NCBI RefSeq assembly: GCF_003432075.1
Contig: NZ_QWBU01000004.1
Location: forward strand, 310,001 to 374,000
Length of the DNA stretch: 64,000 nucleotides
Direction of reading: 5' to 3'
Source: Shinella sp. WSJ-2
GTDB lineage: Bacteria > Pseudomonadota > Alphaproteobacteria > Rhizobiales > Rhizobiaceae
Part shown: positions 37,128-44,393 of the stretch, piece by piece
How positions within the stretch are numbered: position 1 is the first letter of the stretch
Layout: every line of letters starts with the position of its first letter
Translations under genes and position numbers: made by a program
The notes under the pieces: model-generated
Database searches by the model: none
Seen by the model: the letters and a program-made list of their open reading frames with translations, nothing else
Told to the model about the DNA's origin: nothing

Positions 37128-37847
37128 CTACTGTCCGCTCAAGGTCATCTTCGACGTTTCCGGTGCGCCTGCATTCAGAACGGCGACAAAATCCCTGAGC
37201 ATCGGCACCCGGCGCGGGCGGAAACTCTCCTCCGTCATGCGGATATCGACGATGCGGTCGACGCGGAACTTACGGTAATCCTGCCTGAGGCAACACCAGG
37301 CAAGCAGCACCAACATCCGCTCCAGATAGACGATCGCCAACGGTAGCACTTGCCGGTCGGTCCGTTGTTGCCCCGCGTCCAAATAACCTATCACTACGGC
37401 GCGCTCCTGCCAGCACGCTTCGCGCAGAAGGCCGATATCGGCAACCGGCGGATCGCGGCGTTCGAAGCGATAAACATGTGAGGCGGCGTGCAGCGCCTGG
37501 CGTTGTAGTCGATCGGGCAGCGTTGCCGTTATCTTCGAAAGGACCGCACCTGCCGCCGTCGCAAGAGCCGGCTCCCCCATATGTTTCACCTCCGCGAGGC
37601 CGAGCACCAAAGCTTCAATCTCAAGACGTGTAAACATCTGCGGCGGCAAGGCGATGTCTTCCGTCAGCCGGTAACCGAAGCCGCGCTCGCCATCGATGAC
37701 GGCACCGGCAGTACGCAGGCCGTCGATGTCCCGATAGACTGAGCGCAAGGACACGCCAGTCTCCTCGGAAAGGCGCGCGGCCGTGACCGGGGAGTGAAGG
37801 GTACGAAGCGCCTGGAGCAGGCGGAAGAGGCGATCACTGCGAGGCAT
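37128..37847 (-). CDS. YafY-type transcriptional regulator (HTH_11 and WYL domains)
   Basis: A 239-aa regulator. The N-terminal HTH (RLFRLLQALRTLHSPVTAAR, ETGVSLRSVYRDIDGLRTAG) is followed by a WYL-type effector domain (AVVIGYLDAGQQRTDRQVLP, LERMLVLLAWCCLRQDYRKF, RVDRIVDI). The open frame extends upstream, but the ATG at 37845-37847 gives the normal family start MPRSDRLFRLLQ. It is divergent from a glutathione S-transferase gene with a palindrome between them, so it is probably the local regulator of that gene. Confidence 0.9.
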   Translation of the reverse strand: MPRSDRLFRLLQALRTLHSPVTAARLSEETGVSLRSVYRDIDGLRTAGAVIDGERGFGYRLTEDIALPPQMFTRLEIEALVLGLAEVKHMGEPALATAAGAVLSKITATLPDRLQRQALHAASHVYRFERRDPPVADIGLLREACWQERAVVIGYLDAGQQRTDRQVLPLAIVYLERMLVLLAWCCLRQDYRKFRVDRIVDIRMTEESFRPRRVPMLRDFVAVLNAGAPETSKMTLSGQ

Positions 37848-37886
37848 GGCTTTGGAAAATAGAGGACGCCTACTGACGAAAAATGG

Positions 37887-37900
37887 CAGTTGGCCGACTG
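37887..37900. promoter_or_regulatory. Palindrome between the WYL regulator and the GST gene
   Basis: CAGTTGGCCGACTG is a 14-bp palindrome with one asymmetric pair (CAGT-N-GGCC-N-ACTG). It is in the middle of the 94-bp divergent promoter region, a likely site for the neighbouring regulator. Confidence 0.45.
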
Positions 37901-37941
37901 TACAAGATCCGCATTGCCAAACGCAACCGAGGATCCAGACC

Positions 37942-38553
37942 ATGCTGACGCTCTTTCATTCGCCCCACTCGCGCTCGTCGCGTATCGTCACCCTGCTTCG
38001 CGAACTCGACGCCCTCGACAAGGTCGCGATCCAGATCGTCGATATCACCCGCGGCGATGGCAGCGGCCGCAAGGATCCGGAAAACCCACATCCTGAAGGT
38101 AAGGTGCCGCTGCTCATACACGACGACATCGTGATCTGGGAGAGCATCGCGATAATTCAGTACCTGACGGATCTCTTCCAGAACAAAAATATGGCGCCGA
38201 GCGCGGGCGATTCACAGCGCGGTCGGTATCTCAGCTGGCTCGCCTGGTATGCTGGCGTGGTCGAGCCCGTGCTGATAATGCAGGCAGCCGGAATCTCGCA
38301 TCCTTTCGTTGATTTTACTTTCCGCAGCCCGGCGGAGATGGCCACACGCCTTGAGACCACACTCAAGGACAGCCCCTATCTGCTGGGAGAGCGATACACA
38401 GCTGTCGATCTGCTGCTGCATTCACCCTTCGCCTGGTATCCAGCAGCGACACCGAACAGTGACGTGGTCAAGACCTGGATACGGCGGTGCGGCGAGCGGC
38501 CATCGTTGAAATGGACCACCGACTACGATGACCGCATCGCGGCTGCGGCCTGA
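37942..38553 (+). CDS. Glutathione S-transferase family protein
   Basis: A 203-aa GST. The thioredoxin-like N-terminal domain opens MLTLFHSPHSRSSRIVTLLR with the likely glutathione-activating Ser, then PEGKVPLLIHDDIVIWESIA (cis-Pro and the ES pair that holds glutathione). The helical C-terminal domain includes SPYLLGERYTAVDLLLHSPF. The ATG at 37942 matches the family start; earlier in-frame codons overlap the promoter region. It probably conjugates or isomerises electrophiles under control of the divergent WYL regulator. Confidence 0.9.
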   Translation: MLTLFHSPHSRSSRIVTLLRELDALDKVAIQIVDITRGDGSGRKDPENPHPEGKVPLLIHDDIVIWESIAIIQYLTDLFQNKNMAPSAGDSQRGRYLSWLAWYAGVVEPVLIMQAAGISHPFVDFTFRSPAEMATRLETTLKDSPYLLGERYTAVDLLLHSPFAWYPAATPNSDVVKTWIRRCGERPSLKWTTDYDDRIAAAA

Positions 38554-38867
38554 TCGCGAGTACAGACCGCTCCAACCGGGCGGCCCCGCGCGAGAAGATC
38601 AGCTTGCGTGCGCAGGGTTGTGCGTCGTATCGAGGCTTATCGCCCGCCGCTGCGTGTTGTGGCGCCTGCCGAATAGGCAACGTCATAGCGCGAACTCAAG
38701 ACGGATGGTGGGGTGGGCAAGCAGCGGAGGGAGAATAAGCCCCATAGGCTGAGCGCTGCTATACGCGCCGTCTCCTCCATCATCTTCATCGCGCAATAAG
38801 CCAGCGCTGCGATCCAGACAATCACGAGCCCATGCAGGCGTAAGCCGCGCGGTTGTCTCGGACCGTT
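38554..38867. other. Intergenic region, probable decayed sequence
   Basis: About 314 bp between the GST gene and the AraC remnant. No open frame with recognisable protein similarity was found. Since it borders a truncated AraC gene, it may be scar sequence from a deletion or insertion. Confidence 0.4.
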
Positions 38868-39014
38868 TCACCGCACCGCTCTCGGGCTGCATCCGAACCG
38901 TTTTCTGAAGCATCGATTGAAATAGGAGATGTCGCTGAACCCGACTTCAAGCGCGATATCGCCGATGCGTTCAGGTTTCGCAGGGACGCTTCCGCGAAGG
39001 GCATTCAACGCCAT
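38868..39014 (-). pseudogene. Truncated AraC-family regulator, C-terminal HTH only
   Basis: On the minus strand a 48-codon frame reads as the last helix-turn-helix of an AraC regulator: RIGDIALEVGFSDISYFNRC followed by FRKRFGCSPRAVR and a stop. This is the classic AraC signature ending, but the first HTH and the effector domain are absent. The frame runs straight up to the stop of the COG4705 gene, so the 5' part has been lost. It is too short for an active regulator. Confidence 0.75.
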
Positions 39015-39015
39015 A

Positions 39016-39786
39016 TCATGCTGAGCAGGTCGGATCCTCGCGACGAAGGCTCATCGATCCGACGATCACGCTGATTGCGCCAAGAAACAAAGCGCTGGTG
39101 ATGACGGTGCCCAGACCAAGCCCGCCATATTGCGCGGGCTGCGACAGAAGATCCCCGAAGGATGCGCCGAGTGGACGGGTCAAGATGTACACCAGCCAGA
39201 AGCCGAGGATTGCATCGAGGCCTAACAGGAAGTAGCCGAGTGCGAGCGAGGCGATGATCATGCCGAACAGGATGCCGGTTGAGAGATAGCCGAGACCGAA
39301 CTGCTCGGCCACCAGATCGCCGGCGGCCGTGCCAAGCGCAAAGGTGAACAGGATCGCCAGCCAGTAATAGACTTCACGCCGGGTCGTGAAGATCGCATGG
39401 ATCGAAAGCGTCCCCTCGGAAAGGAACCAGAGAAGGAATGTCGCTGCGAGTGCGGCGGTGAAGAAGATGGTCGTGACGATGAGCGGCACGCCGAAATTGT
39501 CCACCAGATTGTCGGTGATCAGCGTGCCGACGATGCTGATCAATACGACGGCCAGCCAGTAGCTCCAGGGTACATAACGTTTCTGCCCGAATTGCAGAGC
39601 GAGCGCCCAGATTAGGACCGCTGTCATGACCAGCGACGTCGCCGCCAGGCCGAAGCCGAGATTGACCGCGAGATAGTCTGCGGCGGTTTCCCCCATGGTG
39701 ACTGCCATCAGCTTGATCAGCCAGAAATTCAGTGTCACCTCCGGCACACGATTTACGGCGGAGGAAGCGGACCTTGCCGGGCTCAT
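39016..39786 (-). CDS. COG4705 membrane protein with DUF347 repeats
   Basis: A 256-aa integral membrane protein with about eight helices. It contains repeated DUF347-type units: VTLNFWLIKLMAVTMGETAA, EVYYWLAILFTFALGTAAGD and LGFWLVYILTRPLGASFGDL, each with a polar GxxxxD/E element inside a helix. Function is uncharacterised; a transporter or sensor role is possible. The ATG at 39784-39786 is preferred because the longer frame reads antisense-like, Arg-rich sequence. It overlaps the end of the upstream exported-protein gene by 4 bp and is divergent from a two-component system. Confidence 0.82.
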   Translation of the reverse strand: MSPARSASSAVNRVPEVTLNFWLIKLMAVTMGETAADYLAVNLGFGLAATSLVMTAVLIWALALQFGQKRYVPWSYWLAVVLISIVGTLITDNLVDNFGVPLIVTTIFFTAALAATFLLWFLSEGTLSIHAIFTTRREVYYWLAILFTFALGTAAGDLVAEQFGLGYLSTGILFGMIIASLALGYFLLGLDAILGFWLVYILTRPLGASFGDLLSQPAQYGGLGLGTVITSALFLGAISVIVGSMSLRREDPTCSA

Positions 39787-40184
39787 TGCGTCACCGCCTT
39801 CCCGTCGATCAAAGCGGCCTGCAACGCCGCAAGCGTTCCCTTGACCGCTGCTGGATCCGCGGCCTTGGCGCGAAGTGCCGATAGCGCAACGTCGGCGGCC
39901 TCGTCTATCGTGCTCCAGCGGGCGGGGTCCATCGGCCTCAGTCCCGCCTCGGCGTCGTCCCAGGCGATCTCGAAATCCTTTATCCGGCTCTTTGCACCCG
40001 GCAGGTCGCCTGTGCCGGCGATCTTTTGCACGTCCGTGACGATGGAATTGAATGCCGAGAGATCGCCTAGACCGGAGGCGGTGACACCTGCGGCGGCGTT
40101 CGCCCGGCTCTGATAGACCTGAAAGCCAGTGAAAGCGGCGACTGGCACCGCGATCAAAACCGTGGCCAGGAGAAACTGTTTCAT
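39783..40184 (-). CDS. Small exported protein of unknown function
   Basis: A 133-aa protein with an N-terminal membrane or signal segment (MKQFLLATVLIAVPVAAFTG), followed by a small soluble helical domain rich in Ala, Asp and Lys (FNSIVTDVQKIAGTGDLPGA, DFEIAWDDAEAGLRPMDPAR). No named family was recognised. It starts just before a divergent response-regulator gene and is coupled by a 4-bp overlap to the COG4705 membrane protein, so the two probably act together in the periplasm and inner membrane. Confidence 0.75.
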   Translation of the reverse strand: MKQFLLATVLIAVPVAAFTGFQVYQSRANAAAGVTASGLGDLSAFNSIVTDVQKIAGTGDLPGAKSRIKDFEIAWDDAEAGLRPMDPARWSTIDEAADVALSALRAKAADPAAVKGTLAALQAALIDGKAVTQ

Positions 40185-40327
40185 GAAGGTGCTCCGGTAG
40201 AAAGATGTTTTTCCTGGCCACGGTTTAAACACACCACCATCCACCCAGCTTTCAACCGGATTACAGATTTGTATAGTGGGCGAGAACCCGGCGTGAAGCA
40301 GTTCCCCGATCCTAGGAACAACCCTTC

Positions 40328-41029
40328 ATGCTTGAGCCACCGAAAGCACCTATGCGTATCCTGCTGATCGAGGATGATCCTTCCGTTTCCGCCTACGTCG
40401 GGCGCGGCCTTTCCGAACAGGGCCATGTCTGTGATGTTTTAGCGGACGGCACGGACGGCCTGTTTCAGGCGACGCGCGAGACCTATGACGTGCTGGTGGT
40501 CGACCGGATGTTGCCGGGGCTGGACGGGCTGTCGCTCGTTCGGGCCTTGCGCGCCGCGGGCCGCAAGACCCCTGTTCTGTTCCTGACGGCGCTCGGCGGC
40601 ATCGACGACCGGGTCGACGGGCTGGAAGCAGGCGCCGACGATTATCTGACCAAGCCCTTCGCCTTCGCCGAGTTGATGGCGCGCGTCAATGCACTCGCCC
40701 GCCGCCCGCCAGTGCAGGAGGTAAAAACCGTGCTGCGCGTCGCCGATCTGGAGCTTGACCTGATGCGTCGGACCGCCTTTCGCGCCGGGCAGCCGATCGA
40801 CCTCCTGCCCCGGGAGTTCACGCTGCTCGAAGTGCTGATGCGCAACGAGGGACGAGTGGTGACGCGAACAATGCTGCTGGAGCGCGTCTGGGATTTCCAC
40901 TTCGATCCCAAGACCTCTGTGGTCGAGACCCATGTCAGCCGCCTGCGAGCCAAGATCGACAAACCCTTCGAGACCGCTTTGCTGCACACTGTCAAAAATA
41001 TGGGCTATTCGCTCCATGCGGCCCGCTGA
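40328..41029 (+). CDS. OmpR-family response regulator
   Basis: A 233-aa regulator with a receiver domain (RILLIEDDPSVSAYVGRGLS; phospho-Asp in DVLVVDRMLPGLDGL; LTALGG; YLTKPFAFAEL) and a C-terminal winged helix (FRAGQPIDLLPREFTLLEVL, ETHVSRLRAKIDKPF, GYSLHAAR). The ATG at 40328 has AGGA about 10 bp upstream; an ATG eight codons later is the alternative. Its end overlaps the sensor kinase gene by 14 bp. It probably controls the divergent COG4705 operon. Confidence 0.92.
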   Translation: MLEPPKAPMRILLIEDDPSVSAYVGRGLSEQGHVCDVLADGTDGLFQATRETYDVLVVDRMLPGLDGLSLVRALRAAGRKTPVLFLTALGGIDDRVDGLEAGADDYLTKPFAFAELMARVNALARRPPVQEVKTVLRVADLELDLMRRTAFRAGQPIDLLPREFTLLEVLMRNEGRVVTRTMLLERVWDFHFDPKTSVVETHVSRLRAKIDKPFETALLHTVKNMGYSLHAAR

Positions 41030-42377
41030 CCTGTGGCGGCACAGTTCGTTCCGGCTGGCGCTGGGCGTAACCTTGCTGGTGCTGACCACGCTGATCCTTG
41101 CCGGCGCCATTGGCTACGGCCTGATGCGGGAGCGACTGGCGGCGCGGCAAGATGCCCGCGTGACCGAGATTTTTAACGCGATTGCAGAGACGAGCCTCCT
41201 CGATGACCGGATCGACCTGATAGAAGCCGTCACCACCCGCATCAAAGCCAGTCCCGACCGGTCGACCGCCTATCTGCTGACGGACGGCAAGGGCGAGGTG
41301 CTAGCCGGCAATATCAAAAACGTGACCCTGCCGCCAGGCTGGTCCACCCTCCCCGCCGCAGGACTGGGCATTTCTACGGGTTATTTCTACCGGGTGTTTT
41401 CAGGCTCGGCTGGACGATACCGCCTTGCCGTGGGCCTCACGGATGCCGATCAGGAGGAATTGCAGACCATCGTTCTCGGCGCCTTCGGTTGGGCGGCCCT
41501 TGTTGCCGGGTTGGCGACCGTTGCGGCCGGCGCGATCCTCGCGGCGCGGGTTCAGAATCGGCTCTCCCGCGCCGAAGCCGCCGTCGCCCTGTTGGCGCAT
41601 GGGGATTTGTCCGCGCGCCTGCCGGTCTCCGGGAAGGGCGATGATCTCGACCGCATCTCCTCGGCGATCAATGTTAGCCTCGTCCGGCTCGAAGGCTACG
41701 TCGAGGCGATGCGGCAAGTCAGTGCTGACATCGCCCACGATCTGCGCACCCCCCTCAACCGACTGCGGATCAAGATCGAGAACGCCGCTACGAGACGTGC
41801 GGACGGCCTGTCCATCGAAGATGATCTGGTGGAGGCGATTGCCGAGAGCGACAGGATCAACGAGACGTTCTCCGCCTTGCTCCGTATCGCCCAGATCGAG
41901 ACCGGCGCCCGGCGTTCGCAATTCACAGCGGTGGATTTGGCCGCCCTGATGCGGACCATGGCGGAGATTTACGCCGATGTGGCTGCCGATGGGGGCCATA
42001 CCCTTTACCTCGATGTCACCGGCTCGGCCTTCGTAGATGGCGACAGGGAGTTGCTGACGCAAACTTTAGCCAACCTCATCGAGAACTCGATCCGCCATTG
42101 CACACCGGGCACGCAAATCACCTGTGCCGTGCGCGGAACCGCCGAGCGGGTAATCGCTTCGGTGAGCGACACCGGACCGGGCATCCCAGCCGATGAGCGC
42201 GAAAAAGTGCTGCGCCGTCTCTATCGGCTCGAAAAGAGCCGCAGCACCGAAGGCACCGGACTGGGGCTTGCCCTGGTAAAGGCGGTGGCTGACCTTCACA
42301 ACGTCGACCTCGTCCTAGCTGATGCAGGGCCTGGGCTACGGATCGATCTGACTTTTCAAAGAAGCGTCAGGGCGTGA
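41016..42377 (+). CDS. Sensor histidine kinase
   Basis: A 453-aa membrane kinase. The first membrane helix is LALGVTLLVLTTLILAGAIG, followed by a short periplasmic sensor region and a second helix (FGWAALVAGLATVAAGAILA). A HAMP domain follows, then HisKA with the phospho-His in SADIAHDLRTPLNRLRIKIE and an HATPase with NLIENSIRHC, DTGPGIPADE and GTGLGLALVKA. It starts inside the end of the response-regulator gene, so the two are co-translated and form a cognate pair. Confidence 0.93.
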   Translation: MRPADLWRHSSFRLALGVTLLVLTTLILAGAIGYGLMRERLAARQDARVTEIFNAIAETSLLDDRIDLIEAVTTRIKASPDRSTAYLLTDGKGEVLAGNIKNVTLPPGWSTLPAAGLGISTGYFYRVFSGSAGRYRLAVGLTDADQEELQTIVLGAFGWAALVAGLATVAAGAILAARVQNRLSRAEAAVALLAHGDLSARLPVSGKGDDLDRISSAINVSLVRLEGYVEAMRQVSADIAHDLRTPLNRLRIKIENAATRRADGLSIEDDLVEAIAESDRINETFSALLRIAQIETGARRSQFTAVDLAALMRTMAEIYADVAADGGHTLYLDVTGSAFVDGDRELLTQTLANLIENSIRHCTPGTQITCAVRGTAERVIASVSDTGPGIPADEREKVLRRLYRLEKSRSTEGTGLGLALVKAVADLHNVDLVLADAGPGLRIDLTFQRSVRA

Positions 42378-42658
42378 CGTCATCGACAGATATGAGCGTC
42401 GCGAAAATTTCTATGCACAGCAAGGATAGGGCCGCATCGATAAGGCCCCCATTACTTTCACGACGAACGGGTCGTTTTCCCTCTGTAAAAGCGCAGGCCC
42501 AACGACGCGCAGAGGGGCATCTGGCCGCGGAGGAGGTAATCGACGTTAGGCCATTATCGACTCTTGGAGTAAACCGTCGATGGACAGGAGATACGGCACC
42601 TCGCCATTCTAAGCACCGGCAGATCGACCAAAAGCGGAGCCTGGTATCTAGCCTCTCT

Positions 42659-43825
42659 TCAGTTGACAGCCATCCCAGCGCGCGAATTATGGCCAACGGG
42701 TCGAACGCAATCTCGTCCGTCAGCCTTGGCCTGGTAAAGCGCGCGGTCGGCACGATCCATTAGAGCTTCGAGGCGCTCACCCTCCTGCGCAATTGCAATT
42801 CCGAAGCTGGCCGTCGGGCGTGCTTCTCCCGAAACGATACCCGGTGCGACCTCTTTGAATGTCTTCCGCGCCTCTTCCGCTAACAGGTGCGCAGTAGTGG
42901 CCTTGCCGGGTGGCAGCACCACCGCAAATTCCTCGCCGCCAAGGCGGGTTATGATCGCATCACGCGGGGCTTTTTCTTTGAGCACTTCTGAGAAACTCTG
43001 GATAATCCTGTCGCCGCCGACGTGCCCAAAGCGATCGTTGATCGATTTAAAGTGATCGAGGTCACTCAGGATCACTGCGACCGGGGCGCTGGCGGTCTGT
43101 CGCGCCAGCGCGTCGCGCGCCCGAGGTTCGAAACCCCTGCGATTGAGTAACCCGGACAAAGCGTCAACTTGAGCGTCCGATTTTATCCCCTCCATGACGT
43201 CGCTCGCGATCACCGCGAATATGCCCACTGCTGTCATCGCGCAGATAAGGGCATCCGAGATGGAGACGACCAGCCAATAACTTCCTTCGAACTGCCCGAC
43301 TTCGACACCGGACGCGAGTAAATACAGGGGTCTCAGCAGGAACCCCGCACACGAAATGATTATAAGGCCGAATAGCACTTGTTCGACAGGAGTTCGCTGT
43401 GACAGCTTTGCAACGTCAAGCAGCATGACGAAGCCGACCGCAGCGAGTCCGCAATTGAGATAAATAACGCGCGCAAGCAGGCTGACCGCTACGAACTGAT
43501 GGTAATAGAGCGCTCCCAGCGCTATTGCAGCTATAGCCACTAGGACCTGATAGCGAGGCCTTTGTCCGCGCCGATTAGACAACCCGGCGGACAACAATAT
43601 CATTGCCAACATCAGGAATACGTTAGCCACCAGCCGCAAGACTGGGTTCTCCAACGCAAAGGCAAAATAGAATATGCCAAAGCAAAGAACCCTTATCGCA
43701 TAAGAAAGAACTAATATTCCGATATAATTAAGGTGACTATGGTGGCGCCACAGAGCGAACAGCGACACGCAAAATATTGCCGACATGCTTGTATTTAGCA
43801 GTCCGATGACGCTCTGATAGCTCAT
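42659..43825 (-). CDS. Membrane-bound diguanylate cyclase (GGDEF)
   Basis: A 388-aa protein with about six N-terminal membrane helices and a C-terminal GGDEF domain from about residue 215. The active site is RLGGEEFAVVLP, preceded by ILSDLDHFKSINDRFGHVGG. GGEEF is a catalytically competent variant, so it should make cyclic di-GMP. The RxxD inhibitory site that normally lies five residues before the motif is not present, so product inhibition may be weak. No EAL domain is attached. It is a single gene. Confidence 0.92.
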   Translation of the reverse strand: MSYQSVIGLLNTSMSAIFCVSLFALWRHHSHLNYIGILVLSYAIRVLCFGIFYFAFALENPVLRLVANVFLMLAMILLSAGLSNRRGQRPRYQVLVAIAAIALGALYYHQFVAVSLLARVIYLNCGLAAVGFVMLLDVAKLSQRTPVEQVLFGLIIISCAGFLLRPLYLLASGVEVGQFEGSYWLVVSISDALICAMTAVGIFAVIASDVMEGIKSDAQVDALSGLLNRRGFEPRARDALARQTASAPVAVILSDLDHFKSINDRFGHVGGDRIIQSFSEVLKEKAPRDAIITRLGGEEFAVVLPPGKATTAHLLAEEARKTFKEVAPGIVSGEARPTASFGIAIAQEGERLEALMDRADRALYQAKADGRDCVRPVGHNSRAGMAVN

Positions 43826-44314
43826 ATGTCACCCACGTCGAGATAAACTCTTGCCTTTCGTCCATCCGCAGAGAGTGTGATTACCCTGTCTGCGTAAATA
43901 TCAGGTGAAGCGCGTCTATAAAGGACCACCTTTCCTTGCGCGCTTCATAGCCTAACAAGCATGGGATTTAAGTTCCGCCACGATCAGAAGGGCCAGTGGT
44001 GACCCGCCGTCAGCACTGGCGCGACTTCCGCCAAGCGACGGCAAACTCGGTCAGACTAAAGGTGACGACATCAGTGCGATGCCAGTCGAGACGCCGGGCA
44101 AAAGTAGATCCATAGGGCGACGATGAAAAGGATAGATGATGGATGGCCACATTCGGTCGCCGCCGGAAGCAACAGCTCCGCCGGGTCGCCAATGCTTCCT
44201 ACGTCATCGAAGCTCAAGGTAGCGATGTCGTCACTTGCGGGACGGACAGACCCTAAAAAGATGGGCGTCGGTCATCGGTGATGATCGCTGCTTTTTCGCA
44301 ACGGCAACGTCAAT
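43826..44314. other. Intergenic region, no gene seen
   Basis: About 490 bp upstream of the diguanylate cyclase and downstream of the autotransporter terminator. Its promoter-proximal part is AT-rich. Short open frames exist on both strands but show no recognisable similarity or ribosome-binding site. Confidence 0.45.
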
Positions 44315-44339
44315 GAAAAAGGCTACTGGAGCCTTTTTC
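44315..44339 (-). terminator. Rho-independent terminator of the autotransporter gene
   Basis: A perfect 10-bp stem (GAAAAAGGCT at 44315-44324, AGCCTTTTTC at 44330-44339) with a 5-nt loop. It is about 55 bp downstream of the autotransporter stop. A-rich and T-rich flanks on the two sides let it work in both directions. Confidence 0.8.
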
Positions 44340-44393
44340 TTTCAATATAGCCGCTTAAGAGATTTTATCTCCGTGCCGAGCCATATTGGCAGC

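Noticed and set aside
44010-44192. Short minus-strand frame upstream of the diguanylate cyclase, suspected transposase scrap
   Set aside because: No transposase motif could be recognised and no inverted repeats flank it.
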